64,000 nucleotides of DNA from Leptospira ognonensis (GCF_004770745.1 NZ_RQGD01000034.1:186001-250000), one strand, 5' to 3'. Counted from the stretch's first letter, positions 47,771-57,760 are shown. Notes: generated by a model from the letters alone, not told the origin. Numbers and translations: made by a program.

Positions 47771-48991
47771 TTATACCTCAAAGAGAAGCCGAGTCGGATC
47801 TTCTACCGCATCTTTGATTTTGACTAGGAACTGAACTGCTTCTTTTCCATCTACGATTCTATGGTCATAGGACAAAGCAAGATACATCATCGGTCGGATG
47901 ACAATCTGGTCATTTACTACGACTGCGCGTTTAACGATATTGTGCATGCCAAGAATGGCCGATTGGGGAGGATTGAGTATGGGAGTCGACATCATCGATC
48001 CGTAGACACCACCGTTCGTTACGGAGAAGGTTCCACCTTCCATATCCTCTAACGCGAGTTTGCCGTCTTTTACCTTACCTGCAAGGCGGGCAATTTCAGA
48101 CTCGATCTGGGCAAAACTGAGTAAGTCTGCATCCCGAACAATTGGTACAACAAGACCTTTGGGACCACCGACAGCGACTCCTATGTCATAGAAGTTTTTG
48201 TAAACGACGTCAGTACCACGGATCTCTGCGTTAATCGCAGGAAACGCTTTTAAGGCCGCAACAGCTGCCTTTGTGAAAAGGGACATGAAACCAAGACCGA
48301 CACCGTGTGTGTCCTTAAATTTGTCTTTGTACTTTGTACGAAGTTCCATGATGGCACTCATGTCCACTTCATTGAATGTTGTGAGAATGGCGGCTGTATG
48401 TTGAGCCTGTACGAGTCGATTGGCAATGGTTTGTCTGAGCTTTGTCATCGGAACGACTGTTTCACGTGGACCCGCAGATCTTGCTCCGGCTGGCACTTGT
48501 TTTGCGATCACGGGAGCGGGTGCAGAAGCTGTCGCAGGGGAGGATTTTGATGATTCCATATAAAGAACCACATCCTCTTTTGTGATTTGTCCGTTGCGTC
48601 CAGTGCCTTTAATTTTTGACGCATCCAATTTATTTTCTTCAATCATCTTGCGAGCTGCAGGAGGGAGCTCTTCATTTGTAGTGCCTCCACTAACAGAAGC
48701 AGGTGCCGCTTGCGGGGTAGGTGTCTGTGCTGGAGCGCTGGCATTGCCTTTGGCGCCTTCTTCGATGGTTGCAATGATATCTCTAACTTTGACAACATCG
48801 CCCACTTTTTTAGCGATGCTTTTTAGCACGCCTGTTGCGGGTGCTGGAATCTCTAACGAGACTTTGTCGGTTTCAAGTATGGCGAGGACTTCGTCAGCTG
48901 TGACAGAATCGCCTTCTTTTTTTGTCCAAGCACTGATAGTTGCTTCGGTTACGGATTCCCCCATCTCGGGGACTTTAATTTCTATTGCCAT
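47771..48991 (-). CDS. sucB: Dihydrolipoamide succinyltransferase (E2)
   Basis: A 406-residue core enzyme with a single N-terminal lipoyl domain ([18 protein letters not shown], lipoylated lysine near residue 43), a Pro/Ala-rich linker, an E1/E3-binding domain ([21 protein letters not shown]) and a CoA-dependent acyltransferase core ending with [15 protein letters not shown] (catalytic His-Asp). Start ATG behind TAGGAA. First gene of the operon, with a promoter and 14-bp palindrome just upstream. Confidence 0.97.
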   Translation of the reverse strand: MAIEIKVPEMGESVTEATISAWTKKEGDSVTADEVLAILETDKVSLEIPAPATGVLKSIAKKVGDVVKVRDIIATIEEGAKGNASAPAQTPTPQAAPASVSGGTTNEELPPAARKMIEENKLDASKIKGTGRNGQITKEDVVLYMESSKSSPATASAPAPVIAKQVPAGARSAGPRETVVPMTKLRQTIANRLVQAQHTAAILTTFNEVDMSAIMELRTKYKDKFKDTHGVGLGFMSLFTKAAVAALKAFPAINAEIRGTDVVYKNFYDIGVAVGGPKGLVVPIVRDADLLSFAQIESEIARLAGKVKDGKLALEDMEGGTFSVTNGGVYGSMMSTPILNPPQSAILGMHNIVKRAVVVNDQIVIRPMMYLALSYDHRIVDGKEAVQFLVKIKDAVEDPTRLLFEV

Positions 48992-49041
48992 GTAGTTTTC
49001 CTAAGATCAGGTTTAATCGAAAATGGGGGTTGTTTGAATGG

Positions 49042-49097
49042 GATTCCATGGAATCTAAGACTACGATACCGTAAACAAAGGTAAAAACGCAAGTCAA
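49042..49097 (-). promoter_or_regulatory. sucB operon promoter with perfect 14-bp palindrome
   Basis: Reading the minus strand, TTGACT (49097-49092), an 18-base spacer and TACGGT (49073-49068) form a sigma-70-type promoter. The perfect palindrome GATTCCATGGAATC occupies 49042-49055, about +6 to +19 from the expected start, so it would suit a repressor acting as a roadblock. No transcription factor is identified. Confidence 0.55.
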
Positions 49098-49143
49098 AAT
49101 CCGAAAAGAGTTGAGTTTGGTTCCTAGTCGTTAGCATTGCACC

Positions 49144-49674
49144 ATGATTTATACGTTTCAAGGCAAAACGCCAGTGATCGCACCCTCTGCCTGGGTTGCA
49201 CCTTCCGCCGACATTTTAGGGGATGTAACGATTGGGGAAGATTCCTCCATCTGGTTCCAATGTGTGCTCAGGGGAGATGTCAATTTTATCAAAATCGGCA
49301 AACACGTGAACATCCAAGACATGACACTCGTTCATGTTTCTAGAAATCTGTATCCCGTCATCATCGGAGACTACGTCTCAATTGGCCACCATGCGACCAT
49401 CCATGCTTGCACGCTCAAAGACCATTCTTTTGTCGGTATGGGGGCAACCGTAATGGATGATGTGGAGCTAGGGGAATGGTCGTTTGTGGGAGCTGGGTCT
49501 CTTGTGCCGCCTGGTAAAAAAATTCCGCCAGGGGTTCTCCTTATGGGAAGCCCTGCCAAAATCATCCGCGACATCACAGAAAAAGACAGGGAAATCATCA
49601 CGAGAACTGCGGAGAATTATGTGAAGTACAAAGAGAATTACCGGGCAGAAGGGATTGTTAGTAAGATAAGGTAA
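49144..49674 (+). CDS. Gamma-carbonic-anhydrase-like left-handed beta-helix protein
   Basis: A 176-residue hexapeptide-repeat protein. The left-handed beta-helix ([37 protein letters not shown]) contains the metal histidine in LVHVS and [31 protein letters not shown], as in gamma carbonic anhydrases and YrdA. Function in CO2 hydration is uncertain; some members are inactive or bind other ligands. It is divergent from the sucB operon. Confidence 0.9.
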   Translation: MIYTFQGKTPVIAPSAWVAPSADILGDVTIGEDSSIWFQCVLRGDVNFIKIGKHVNIQDMTLVHVSRNLYPVIIGDYVSIGHHATIHACTLKDHSFVGMGATVMDDVELGEWSFVGAGSLVPPGKKIPPGVLLMGSPAKIIRDITEKDREIITRTAENYVKYKENYRAEGIVSKIR

Positions 49675-49951
49675 GTGTATGATATAAGGAGCTCCAATCA
49701 AATTCTATCTGTCGTCGAGCTGAAGTTAGCTTCTCTTGTTGGGCTTTTGTATTCTGAGCCATATCGGTTATTTTCGATTTGTATAATCCAAATAGATCGA
49801 TTCCCAGTTAAAGTTCAGTTTTGACCTCACACTCGTATCTCTCCTTAGATTTTTCCATCCAACATTCTCCTTCCTCGATTTTTGTTTCTGATTCCAGGGT
49901 ATTCGATAAAATCGAAAGACTTAGGTTAATTTCTGTGATAACCTTCCAAGG

Positions 49952-51649
49952 ATGAATACATCGCAACTGGAAGGCTACCTTGGAAAGTTCTTACACAAAC
50001 GCGTATTCATCGAACATAGTAATTTATTCCAAGCGAGATTCGTAGCTACGATTCTGATTGTCGCAAGTGTCACTGCTTTCTCGACAGGGCTACCACTTAT
50101 CTTTTTTTTAGGTGACCCTTCCGGTTACGTTACTTTTGGTTTTGGTATTTTTATTTCTCTTTTATTACTCGCCTTTCGGCTCGGGTTAAATACATCGCTT
50201 AGTTTTATTCTCCTCGAACTCTCCACTGGATTCCATTTTCTTTTGTGTCGCGCCATGCAAGATCGAATCGATTGGCCACTTGCCGTATGGCTTACCATAT
50301 TTCCTATCTTGCGACTGTTATATGGTGGATTTCGACATGGGCTTGGTGGAATCGGATACTCGTGCTTCCTTGCCTTCTGCATGTTTATGCTAGAGAGTTA
50401 TTCCCCGTTCGAACGGGTGGCAGTATCAGAGATCATCTCTTTCGAAAGGGGTGTCTCATTTATGATCGCCATCTTTATCATCACTGCCGTATTTAATGAG
50501 CTGAGAATGCAAGCAATGGGACAAGCAGAACGCGCAGCCAGTGCGAGAACTCTTTTTTTAGCCAACATGTCTCACGAACTTAGAACGCCGATGAATGGGG
50601 TTTTGGGTATTACGGAAATTATACTTTCAAATCCGATTCCCGACGATATCAGAAGCCAGCTGGAACTCGTTCAGCGTAGCGGCAAACAATTATTAGTCTT
50701 AGTAAATGATATTTTGGATTTGACTCGATTAGAAAGCATGAAAATGACCTTAGAGTATATGCCTGCCGATCTCAGATCTCTCGCAAATGATGTGATTCAA
50801 CTTCTAAAACCTACTGCGGATCAAAAACAAATCGCGCTTACCTCTGAAGTCGATTCCTCAGTACCTGAGAGCTGTCTTACAGATCCCATACGTTTAAAGC
50901 AGATTTTGATCAACTTAGTCGGCAATGCCGTTAAATTTACCTCGGTGGGCAGTGTGAGTTTACTCCTTTCCCAGAAAGCCGATCAAATTAAGTTTCAAAT
51001 CAAAGATACGGGAATCGGAATTTCGCAACAAGTGAAAGAACGGATTTTTTCACCATTTGAACAGGCTGATTTATCCTTCACTAGACGCTTCGGAGGCAGT
51101 GGGTTAGGACTCGCCATATCACAGAGATTAGTTGGTATTTTGGGAGGGGAATTGTCAGTAAGCTCGAACGAAGGTATAGGGAGTATTTTTTCATTTGAAA
51201 TCCGTTGCCAAAAAGGAAATGGCTTACAATCGAATCAAAACAAAAACAAATCGGTTAAGAAAGTATTTTCTCATAGAGTGCTTGTCGTAGAAGATAATGA
51301 GGTAAATCGTTATGTTGCCTCGGGAATGTTAAAAAAATGTGGATGTCTTGTCACCCACAGCACAAATGGATTAGAGGCGATCGAAGCGATCCATGGCGAA
51401 AACTTCGATTTAGTTCTTATGGATTGTCACATGCCCATTATGGATGGTTTTGAAGCGACCCGGCAGATTAGAAAATTACAAACTCACCATGCTAAAATAC
51501 CAATTGTAGCACTCACTGCTTCTGCCTTAGCGGAGGATAAGGAATCTTGTTTTCAATGTGGAATGGATGACATCCTAACCAAACCTTTGTCATTTGAGGA
51601 TTTAAGGCGGGTCCTCCAAAAGGTAGAAAACAAATCATTTAATTCATAA
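49952..51649 (+). CDS. Membrane hybrid histidine kinase with receiver domain
   Basis: A 565-residue sensor: five or six transmembrane helices (residues about 25-185), HisKA with FLANMSHELRTPMNG (phospho-His near 208), HATPase with NLVGNAVKFTSVG, DTGIGISQQ and GGSGLGLAISQ, and a C-terminal receiver (VLVVEDNEVNRYVASG, LVLMDCHMPIMDG with the phospho-Asp near 490, and the conserved Lys in DILTKPLSF). No periplasmic domain exceeds a few residues, so the signal is likely sensed in or near the membrane. Architecture repeats at 57925. Its end overlaps the convergent glutaminase gene by 6 bases. Confidence 0.95.
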   Translation: MNTSQLEGYLGKFLHKRVFIEHSNLFQARFVATILIVASVTAFSTGLPLIFFLGDPSGYVTFGFGIFISLLLLAFRLGLNTSLSFILLELSTGFHFLLCRAMQDRIDWPLAVWLTIFPILRLLYGGFRHGLGGIGYSCFLAFCMFMLESYSPFERVAVSEIISFERGVSFMIAIFIITAVFNELRMQAMGQAERAASARTLFLANMSHELRTPMNGVLGITEIILSNPIPDDIRSQLELVQRSGKQLLVLVNDILDLTRLESMKMTLEYMPADLRSLANDVIQLLKPTADQKQIALTSEVDSSVPESCLTDPIRLKQILINLVGNAVKFTSVGSVSLLLSQKADQIKFQIKDTGIGISQQVKERIFSPFEQADLSFTRRFGGSGLGLAISQRLVGILGGELSVSSNEGIGSIFSFEIRCQKGNGLQSNQNKNKSVKKVFSHRVLVVEDNEVNRYVASGMLKKCGCLVTHSTNGLEAIEAIHGENFDLVLMDCHMPIMDGFEATRQIRKLQTHHAKIPIVALTASALAEDKESCFQCGMDDILTKPLSFEDLRRVLQKVENKSFNS

Positions 51650-52558
51650 TATATTCCAATTCGAAACTTTTGCAATGGCCTCCAGGGCGGCGGTGCCGGC
51701 AAGGGAGTTGCCATTTTGGTTGAGGCCTGGGGACCATACCGTGATCACTCCCACTTCTGGCACAACGACTACGATCCCTCCACCAACACCACTTTTTCCC
51801 GGCAGACCCACTCGGTAGGCAAAATCTCCTGAGGCATCGTAATGACCACATAACATCATGATTGAATTGATACGTCTTGCCATTTCAGGGGAGATAATCC
51901 TTTTTTTTGCAATCGGATCAAAACCTTCACCTGCTAAATACAAAAAAGCTCTACATAATTGTTCACAATTCATTGAGACTGCACATAACGAACAGTAGGT
52001 CTCTAAAACTGCCGCTACTTCGTGTTCAATGTTTTGACAGCTTTTCATAAAATTTGCCAGACTTGCATTTCTGTGAGCTGTCGAAATTTCTGATTCTGCA
52101 ACTTCGGTATCAATCCCAATCGAAGGATCACGGGAAACATCCTGAATAAAAGAAAGGACCTCACTCAGGCAAATCTCAGGACTTTTGTTTTTAAGTAAGA
52201 TATCGCTGAGTACCAGCGCGCCTGCATTGATAAACGGGTTTCGTGGTATGCCACGTTCCATTTCTAATTGAACGATGGAATTAAAAGCATTTCCAGAAGG
52301 CTCATGGTGCACTCGCTTCCATAATTCATCGCCAATCATTCGTAAAACCAGTGTTAGTGAGAATACTTTCGAGATGCTCTGGATGGAAAATAAAACTTTG
52401 GAATCTCCATAATTTGAGACTTCACCATCTAACGATAAGATAGAGGCACCAAAGTGCTTGGGGTTGATTCGCGCTAATGCAGGTATGTAATTTGCAATTT
52501 GTCCAGTTCCAATTTTATCTTGTATGGATTTGCAGGCAGTTTCTAAAATTTGTTGCAT
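51644..52558 (-). CDS. glsA: Glutaminase
   Basis: A 304-residue serine-dependent glutaminase that converts glutamine to glutamate and ammonia. The beta-lactamase-like core is recognisable from FSIQSISKVFSLTLVL (nucleophile in SxxK), EPSGNAFNSIVQLE, NPFINAGALVLSD, the second NxxxE block and the C-terminal VGLPGKSGVGGGIVVVVPEVG. The gene follows the zinc-ribbon gene by 3 bases in the same direction. Confidence 0.95.
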   Translation of the reverse strand: MQQILETACKSIQDKIGTGQIANYIPALARINPKHFGASILSLDGEVSNYGDSKVLFSIQSISKVFSLTLVLRMIGDELWKRVHHEPSGNAFNSIVQLEMERGIPRNPFINAGALVLSDILLKNKSPEICLSEVLSFIQDVSRDPSIGIDTEVAESEISTAHRNASLANFMKSCQNIEHEVAAVLETYCSLCAVSMNCEQLCRAFLYLAGEGFDPIAKKRIISPEMARRINSIMMLCGHYDASGDFAYRVGLPGKSGVGGGIVVVVPEVGVITVWSPGLNQNGNSLAGTAALEAIAKVSNWNIL

Positions 52559-52561
52559 GAG

Positions 52562-53473
52562 TTAATCTTTTTTAAGTGCTTGCGTTTGGATTTCGTGACT
52601 TGTTTGGCCTGGATCAGTTATGTAGAGCTCCATAGTGAAGTCTGCTTCTTCGCTTGGGCCCAGTGTTTTTCCATGCAAAAAATGACTCGAGTAGTGGAGG
52701 ATACGACTCTTTTTGTCGCGGAGGATCAAAGATATTTCAACATATTGTACATCATAGTCCTCAAGATTTTTTAATCTTCCTGTTAATACTAATCCTGATG
52801 ATTGATTGACAATGTCAGATCTTAAGATTTCGATGCGAGGGTTTTTCCTTTCATAGTAAAGTTTGGTCGCAGTGATCTTTGTTTCCATTTTATCGAATTT
52901 GGGTGCCTCTTTTAAAAGGATCTGAATCATCGATTTTTCGTTTGGTTCAATTATATTTTTTGCCGCATAACCAAATGTCGATGTTAATAGTTTTCCTTTT
53001 TTATCGTAAAATTGGATATCTACTCTCGGCTTTTCTGCAGGTACTGAGCCAATATTTTGAATGTAGCCAACAAAATAAACATTTCCAATGACATCGGGGA
53101 GTGGGGTCAAGGACTCCAACTGAAAATCACTTTCAGGGAGGTCTTTTGAGACCTCCTCTTCCGGTAGGATTTCCTTTTCAGGTTCTATTGTCAGTTTCGT
53201 GGTATCCGCTTGTTTCATAGAATTTGAAAAAAAATCGAAAGCATATTGTGAGATGAAAAAATAAGCTAAAATAATTGAAAAAAAGACAGCATACTTGAGG
53301 CGATTTTTCTTTGATGAGGGGGCATTCCCGTTTGTTCGGAGAGGGTCCGAGTGAATTTGTGAGGGAGCTACGGAATTTGCAAAATCGATTTTCGAGAAGC
53401 AGGCATTGCATCTTGATATCGTCTCGGATTCTTTATAAAAAGTTTCATTTCCACATTGTGCACATTTAAACAT
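52562..53473 (-). CDS. Zinc-ribbon membrane protein with FxLYD-like domain
   Basis: A 303-residue protein. From ATG 53473 (chosen because GAGAG lies upstream) it starts with a zinc ribbon, MFKCAQCGNETFYKESETISRCNACF (two CxxC). A single transmembrane helix (KYAVFFSIILAYFFISQYAF) follows, then an extracytoplasmic beta domain with the pattern NVYFVGYIQNIGSVPAEKPRVDIQFYDKKGKLL repeated as VLTGRLKNLEDYDVQYVEISLILRD, typical of FxLYD. Role unknown; it is coupled to glsA. Confidence 0.8.
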   Translation of the reverse strand: MFKCAQCGNETFYKESETISRCNACFSKIDFANSVAPSQIHSDPLRTNGNAPSSKKNRLKYAVFFSIILAYFFISQYAFDFFSNSMKQADTTKLTIEPEKEILPEEEVSKDLPESDFQLESLTPLPDVIGNVYFVGYIQNIGSVPAEKPRVDIQFYDKKGKLLTSTFGYAAKNIIEPNEKSMIQILLKEAPKFDKMETKITATKLYYERKNPRIEILRSDIVNQSSGLVLTGRLKNLEDYDVQYVEISLILRDKKSRILHYSSHFLHGKTLGPSEEADFTMELYITDPGQTSHEIQTQALKKD

Positions 53474-53609
53474 TATTTCTCTCAATTCAATATTTTCTAA
53501 AGAATATCGTATTCGATTAAGACTGAAAGCAAGAAAAAAAATTCCAACTTGTCAGAATATATCTTCTTAGAAAAATTAAATCTCTGATATCGCAAAAGAT
53601 AAGGACAAA

Positions 53610-54185
53610 ATGAAAAAAATTTTAATCTTACAGGGCAATCCCAAAAAAGATTCGTTATGCGGTCTTTTGGCAAAAACTTATTATGAAGAAGCAAAAAAGC
53701 AATACGATGTGAAACTGATTGAAATCAAAGATCTTAAATTTGAGTTAAATCTTTATGTTGGTTATAAGGAAGATCAAGGATTAGAGCCTGATCTAAAAAA
53801 TGCACAAAATGCGATATTAGAAGCAGAGCATATCGTATTCATATTCCCAAATTGGTGGTCCACTATGCCTGCGCTATTGAAAGGTTTTCTCGACCGAGTT
53901 TTTTTGCCGAGTTTCGCGTTTAAATACCGTTCCAATTCTCCGCTCCCTGAAAAGTTATTGAAAGGAAGGTCAGCAAGGATCATCATCACAATGGATGCGC
54001 CCCAATGGTATTACAAATGGTTCAATAAGGCACCTGGATTGAACGCCCTAAAAATTGGAACTTTAGAGTTTTCGGGGATAGCGCCTGTTAAATCAACATG
54101 CCTAGGACCAGTGCGTAAGGCACCACAGAAGAGAATCGATAACTTTATTCAGATCGTGAAAGCACTCGGAGCCAAGGGTCTTTGA
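53610..54185 (+). CDS. NAD(P)H-dependent flavin oxidoreductase (KefF/MdaB-type)
   Basis: A 191-residue flavodoxin-like fold-2 enzyme. The FMN loop ILQGNPKKDSLCGLLAKTYYEEA is followed by HIVFIFPNWWSTMPALLKGFLDRVFLPSFAFKY, the dimer and quinone/FAD contact of the family. It reduces quinones or related electrophiles with NAD(P)H. Substrate not known. Divergent from the zinc-ribbon gene, convergent with plsC. Confidence 0.9.
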   Translation: MKKILILQGNPKKDSLCGLLAKTYYEEAKKQYDVKLIEIKDLKFELNLYVGYKEDQGLEPDLKNAQNAILEAEHIVFIFPNWWSTMPALLKGFLDRVFLPSFAFKYRSNSPLPEKLLKGRSARIIITMDAPQWYYKWFNKAPGLNALKIGTLEFSGIAPVKSTCLGPVRKAPQKRIDNFIQIVKALGAKGL

Positions 54186-54206
54186 TACTCTCATTGACCC
54201 GGTAAT

Positions 54207-54917
54207 CTAATTTGTAAAAGGTTCAATCAAAGAACTAACCCGATCAGCCAACTCTTTTGAACTTAAATCCTTAATGGCATCAAAAGGGATCGCTGGAAGA
54301 ATCGTCAATCGAACCTTGGCTGGCCTCATGATGTTCCCATTATTTTCCATGATATCTGCCGTTCCATGAATGGCGATCGGAATGATAGGCACGTTTGCAT
54401 CCATCGCCAAACGAAGGCTACCTGCTTTGAATGGTTTCATTTTCCCGCCCTTGCTGCGAGTACCTTCTGGGAAAATCAAAAGTGAGTGACCATTTTTTAA
54501 AACATCTACACCGGTTCCGATTGCCTTAGAGGCATCGTTTCGATTTTTTCTATCAATGAAAACGCAGTTCATAATTTTCATCCAAGCACCAACGACTGGA
54601 ATTTTCAGAACTTCGATTTTTGAGATGAAACCGAAAGGTTTGGGTAGGTGCGCGATGAGTACGGGTATATCAAAGGAGCCAACATGATTCGCAACAAAAA
54701 GGACTGGACCCTTCGGTAGATTTTCGGCACCGCTGACTTCTACTTTGGCTCCCACAATCCAGAGAAGGGCTTGTGACCAACTTCTAGGTACTTTATTTTT
54801 TTCCCAGTCTGTCTCTTCGATGGTTGGCATAGAAATTCGATTTGCCTGCCATCTCGCAATGAAACTAAAAAATCCTCGAAGAAAGAAGAAAACATAAAAT
54901 CCGATTGTTCGTATCAT
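54207..54917 (-). CDS. plsC: 1-acylglycerol-3-phosphate acyltransferase (PlsC)
   Basis: A 236-residue membrane acyltransferase that makes phosphatidic acid. Start ATG 54917 (MIRTIGFYVFFFLRG); a longer reading to 55019 would run into the divergent gene. Motif I VLFVANHVGSFDIPVL (N-H-x4-D rather than the usual NHxSxxD, intact histidine and aspartate), motif II around AWMKIMNCVFIDRKN and motif III LLIFPEGTRSKGG are present. The family is broad, so lysophosphatidic acid as acceptor is likely but not certain. Confidence 0.9.
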   Translation of the reverse strand: MIRTIGFYVFFFLRGFFSFIARWQANRISMPTIEETDWEKNKVPRSWSQALLWIVGAKVEVSGAENLPKGPVLFVANHVGSFDIPVLIAHLPKPFGFISKIEVLKIPVVGAWMKIMNCVFIDRKNRNDASKAIGTGVDVLKNGHSLLIFPEGTRSKGGKMKPFKAGSLRLAMDANVPIIPIAIHGTADIMENNGNIMRPAKVRLTILPAIPFDAIKDLSSKELADRVSSLIEPFTN

Positions 54918-54951
54918 AAGGTTCGCTTTAGGATGTATCGTACATCTAAAA

Positions 54952-57426
54952 ATGAAAGCGAATTTTCTTTTTACTCTGCTATTCCTATTTCTCGGCTGCC
55001 AGAAAGAAGGGCTTGTCATACCTCCTCAGGTTGTTGCGGGAACGATCGACCTTCGTGACTGGAATTTTGAAAAGGTGGAAGTGCTCGAATTGAAAGGAGA
55101 ATGGGAATTCTATTGGCAGAAATTTTTTTCTACAAAAACAGAGGAGCAACTTGTTCCGGCTTTTGTAAAAGTTCCTGGAGAGTGGCAGAACTACGGATTT
55201 GATGCACTTGGATATGCGACGTATCGAGTTAAGATAGTTTTACCAAAAGATATCAAACCTTTATCTATAGACATGCGGAGCATTGCCTGTTCCTACCAAC
55301 TTTATCTAAACGGCGAATTATTAGGGAATCAAGGTAAAGTTGGTAAAACCAAAAAGGAGGCCGAACCTTTTTTAAATCACCAGATCCTTCATATCCCAGT
55401 AACTTTTTACGATCCTTCGAAACCGGAGATCGAGCTTGTCTTAAACGTGAGTAACTTTCATTATTTCCGAGCTGGTATCTGGGATACAGTTAGCCTTGGT
55501 TTGACAAAACACATTCTCAAAGAAGAGAAAAAGAAATTTGTAATCGATGTTATCGTTTTAAGCTGTCTTTTTCTCATGGGTTTATACCATCTGGGATTGT
55601 TTTTTACAAGAAAGGCAGACAAATCACCTTTATATTTTTCTGTCTTTGTGATTTTGATTGCCATTCGTACGGCGAGTATAAACGAGCGAATGATTATGGA
55701 TTTGTTTCCAGGTTTATCATTTGAATTTGTAAGTAAACTTGAGTATTTAACGGTTTATATAAGTGGTTTTGTATTTCTAGCTTTCGTCGAATCTTTATTC
55801 CCAGAGGAGGCTGTTAAAAAATGGTCAAGATGGTTAAATCTATTTTTTATACCACCATCCTTACTCGTCGTTTTCTATCCGATGTATGTTTTTGGGCAGG
55901 CAATCTCCTTTGTAGAGATTGGAATCTTTATTGAGATCCTATATGTTGGATGGATGCTATTTCTTGCTGTTAGCCGGAAAAGAGTAGGAGCCAAGTTATT
56001 TGTTTCGGGCTTTGTGATTCTCTCAGCCACAGCAATTCATGATATTTTGAAAGGCAAACAAATTGTATATTCACCTTATCTTATGGGATACGGACTACTC
56101 ACCTTTATTGTATTTCAGGCTGCAATTTTATCTCGCAAATTTGCAATTGCCTATCTCAATTCTGAAGAGTTGGCTAACGAACTAAAATTATTTTCTAGAA
56201 ATTTAGAAGCTAAAGTAAAATCAAGAACGGCTGAATTACAAACAACACTTGAGCAAATCAAAGAGTTAAAATACCAACAAGACGGTGACTATTTTTTAAC
56301 TTCTCAATTATTAAAACCACTTAACAGCAATAAATCGATTAGCGAGACTTGCAAAATCGAATCTCTTTCGAGTCAGAAGAAAAAATTTCAATTTCGGGAA
56401 TGGCAGGAAGAGATTGGTGGCGATCTTTGCATGGCAAACGATATCGTCCTGAAAGGCAAAAAATATGTTGTCTTTGTAAATGCTGATGCCATGGGGAAAT
56501 CACTGCAAGGAGCAAGTGGTGCGCTCGTATTTGGGAGTGTATTCGAATCCATCATCAATCGTAATCGAATCGCTCCAAATTCTAGGAATGTATTTCCGGA
56601 GAGATGGATCAAAGATGCCTTTATCGAATTGCACCATGTTTTTGAAACTTTTGACGGATCAATGCTGGTATCTCTCGTTATGGGCCTGATTGAAGAACAA
56701 ACGGGTATCCTGTTTATGATCAATGCAGACCATCCGCCAGCAATTTTATATCGAGACGGAATTGCTTCTTTTTTAGGCCATGAAAAATAATTCCGTAAAT
56801 TGGGAACACTCGGTGCGAATGGTTTACTGCATGTATTTACTACGCAGCTTCACCCAGGTGATACCGTAATTCTCGGATCCGACGGCCGGGATGATCTACT
56901 CATTACAGAGGAAAACGGAAGCATTGAAATCAATGAAAATGATTCTTTAATTCTAACACATACAGAAAAAGCGAAGGCTGATTTGAAAGGTATGCTTCAG
57001 GAGATGATGGATTTTGGAAGTCAGTATGATGATTTAACGCTTCTTAAAATTACCTATGATGCAAAGTATGAAAAGAAGGATGTAAAAGAATCGATTCAGT
57101 TATATGAAAATCATTTCAAATCAAAAAAATATGAGAAGGCCTTAGAAGTTGTTGATACGATCTGGGACGAGATGCAAGCAGACACAGAATTCTTATATCA
57201 GGTTTCATATGCGCATCGGAAGGCCAAGAATTATGCAACTTCTTGTGATATTGGAGAAAGGGTAAGACTTAGGGATCCTTATCATTTAAGAAATTTGATC
57301 AATCTAACAGCCGTTCATGAAATAACGGGAAATAAAATCCGTGCCAATGAACTTTTAAAATTTATTTTAAAATTGGATCCAGAAAATAAACGGGCTCTTC
57401 GAAAAAAGAAAAATTTGTTTTATTGA
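54952..57426 (+). pseudogene. 7TMR-DISM / PP2C / TPR sensor interrupted by one in-frame TAA
   Basis: Two open frames, 54952-56790 (612 residues) and 56791-57426, lie in the same frame, separated only by the TAA at 56788-56790 (codon 613). The first half has a lipobox-like signal (LFTLLFLFLGC), a galactose-binding-like DISM domain, seven transmembrane helices and the first part of a PP2C domain (EIGGDLCMAND, VNADAMGKSLQGASGAL). The second half continues without a gap (FRKLGTLGANGLLHVF) with the remaining metal aspartates (GSDGRDDLL, SQYDDLTLL) and a TPR-like tail. The product of the first half alone would lack two metal ligands. It could be a recent pseudogene, a read-through protein or a sequence error; a separate TTG start at 56800 is also possible. 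Confidence 0.8.
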
Positions 57427-57437
57427 ATGGTAAATCT

Positions 57438-57476
57438 AATACCCTATCTGTCAGAAAATGGCGAAGATAGGGTATT
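57438..57476. repeat. Perfect 12-bp inverted repeat between convergent genes
   Basis: AATACCCTATCT (57438-57449) is mirrored by AGATAGGGTATT (57465-57476) across a 15-base loop. It lies between the end of the broken PP2C sensor (57426) and the end of the cysteine-rich gene (57482). There is no U-run on either side, so it may be a rho-assisted terminator, an mRNA-stabilising end or a protein site. Confidence 0.7.
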
Positions 57477-57481
57477 CCCTA

Positions 57482-57760
57482 TTAACGAAGTATCAATGTT
57501 TCAGAACTTGTTTTTGGAGAATAAAAAGTTAAATCAATGGGAGGTTTATCCAATTGGCAAATCTTTACGTTGGCGGCTGTGGAACAAGAAGCCGTACCTG
57601 AAATCTTACATCCTTTTGCCTCACAGGATTTACGATCCCCACGACATTGTTGGCAACCATTTTTGCTACCACTACCACAGAGTAAACAATCCTCTGCAAA
57701 TAATGTTGGTGTGGCGACCATGGAAATAATCGCGATCATCAAACTGTAAACTACTTTCAT
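57482..57760 (-). CDS. Small cysteine-rich exported protein
   Basis: A 92-residue protein with signal peptide MKVVYSLMIAIISMVATPTLFA and a mature part of 70 residues holding eight cysteines (DCLLCGSGSKNGCQQCRG, CEAKGCK, CSTAANVKIC), spaced to form disulfides or bind metal. The AGGAG site lies six bases before the ATG, which supports this strand over the overlapping plus-strand frames. The last 20 residues (LTFYSPKTSSETLILR) are cysteine-free. No family recognised. Confidence 0.78.
   Translation of the reverse strand: MKVVYSLMIAIISMVATPTLFAEDCLLCGSGSKNGCQQCRGDRKSCEAKGCKISGTASCSTAANVKICQLDKPPIDLTFYSPKTSSETLILR

Noticed and set aside
48491..48505. TGGCAC-N5-TTGC match on the plus strand
   Set aside because: It lies inside the sucB coding region, antisense, with no gene to serve. 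Considered a chance match.
44100..48600. Several plus-strand frames inside sucA, lpdA and sucB
   Set aside because: They are shadows of well-identified enzymes on the minus strand.
49675..49951. Minus-strand open stretch of about 45 codons in the longest intergenic gap
   Set aside because: There is no supported start codon or ribosome site and no recognisable residues; judged random.
57427..57729. Plus-strand 100-codon frame beginning at the TGATG behind the broken sensor
   Set aside because: The minus strand carries a gene with signal peptide, AGGAG site and cysteine pattern in the same region; the plus frame has no recognisable features.
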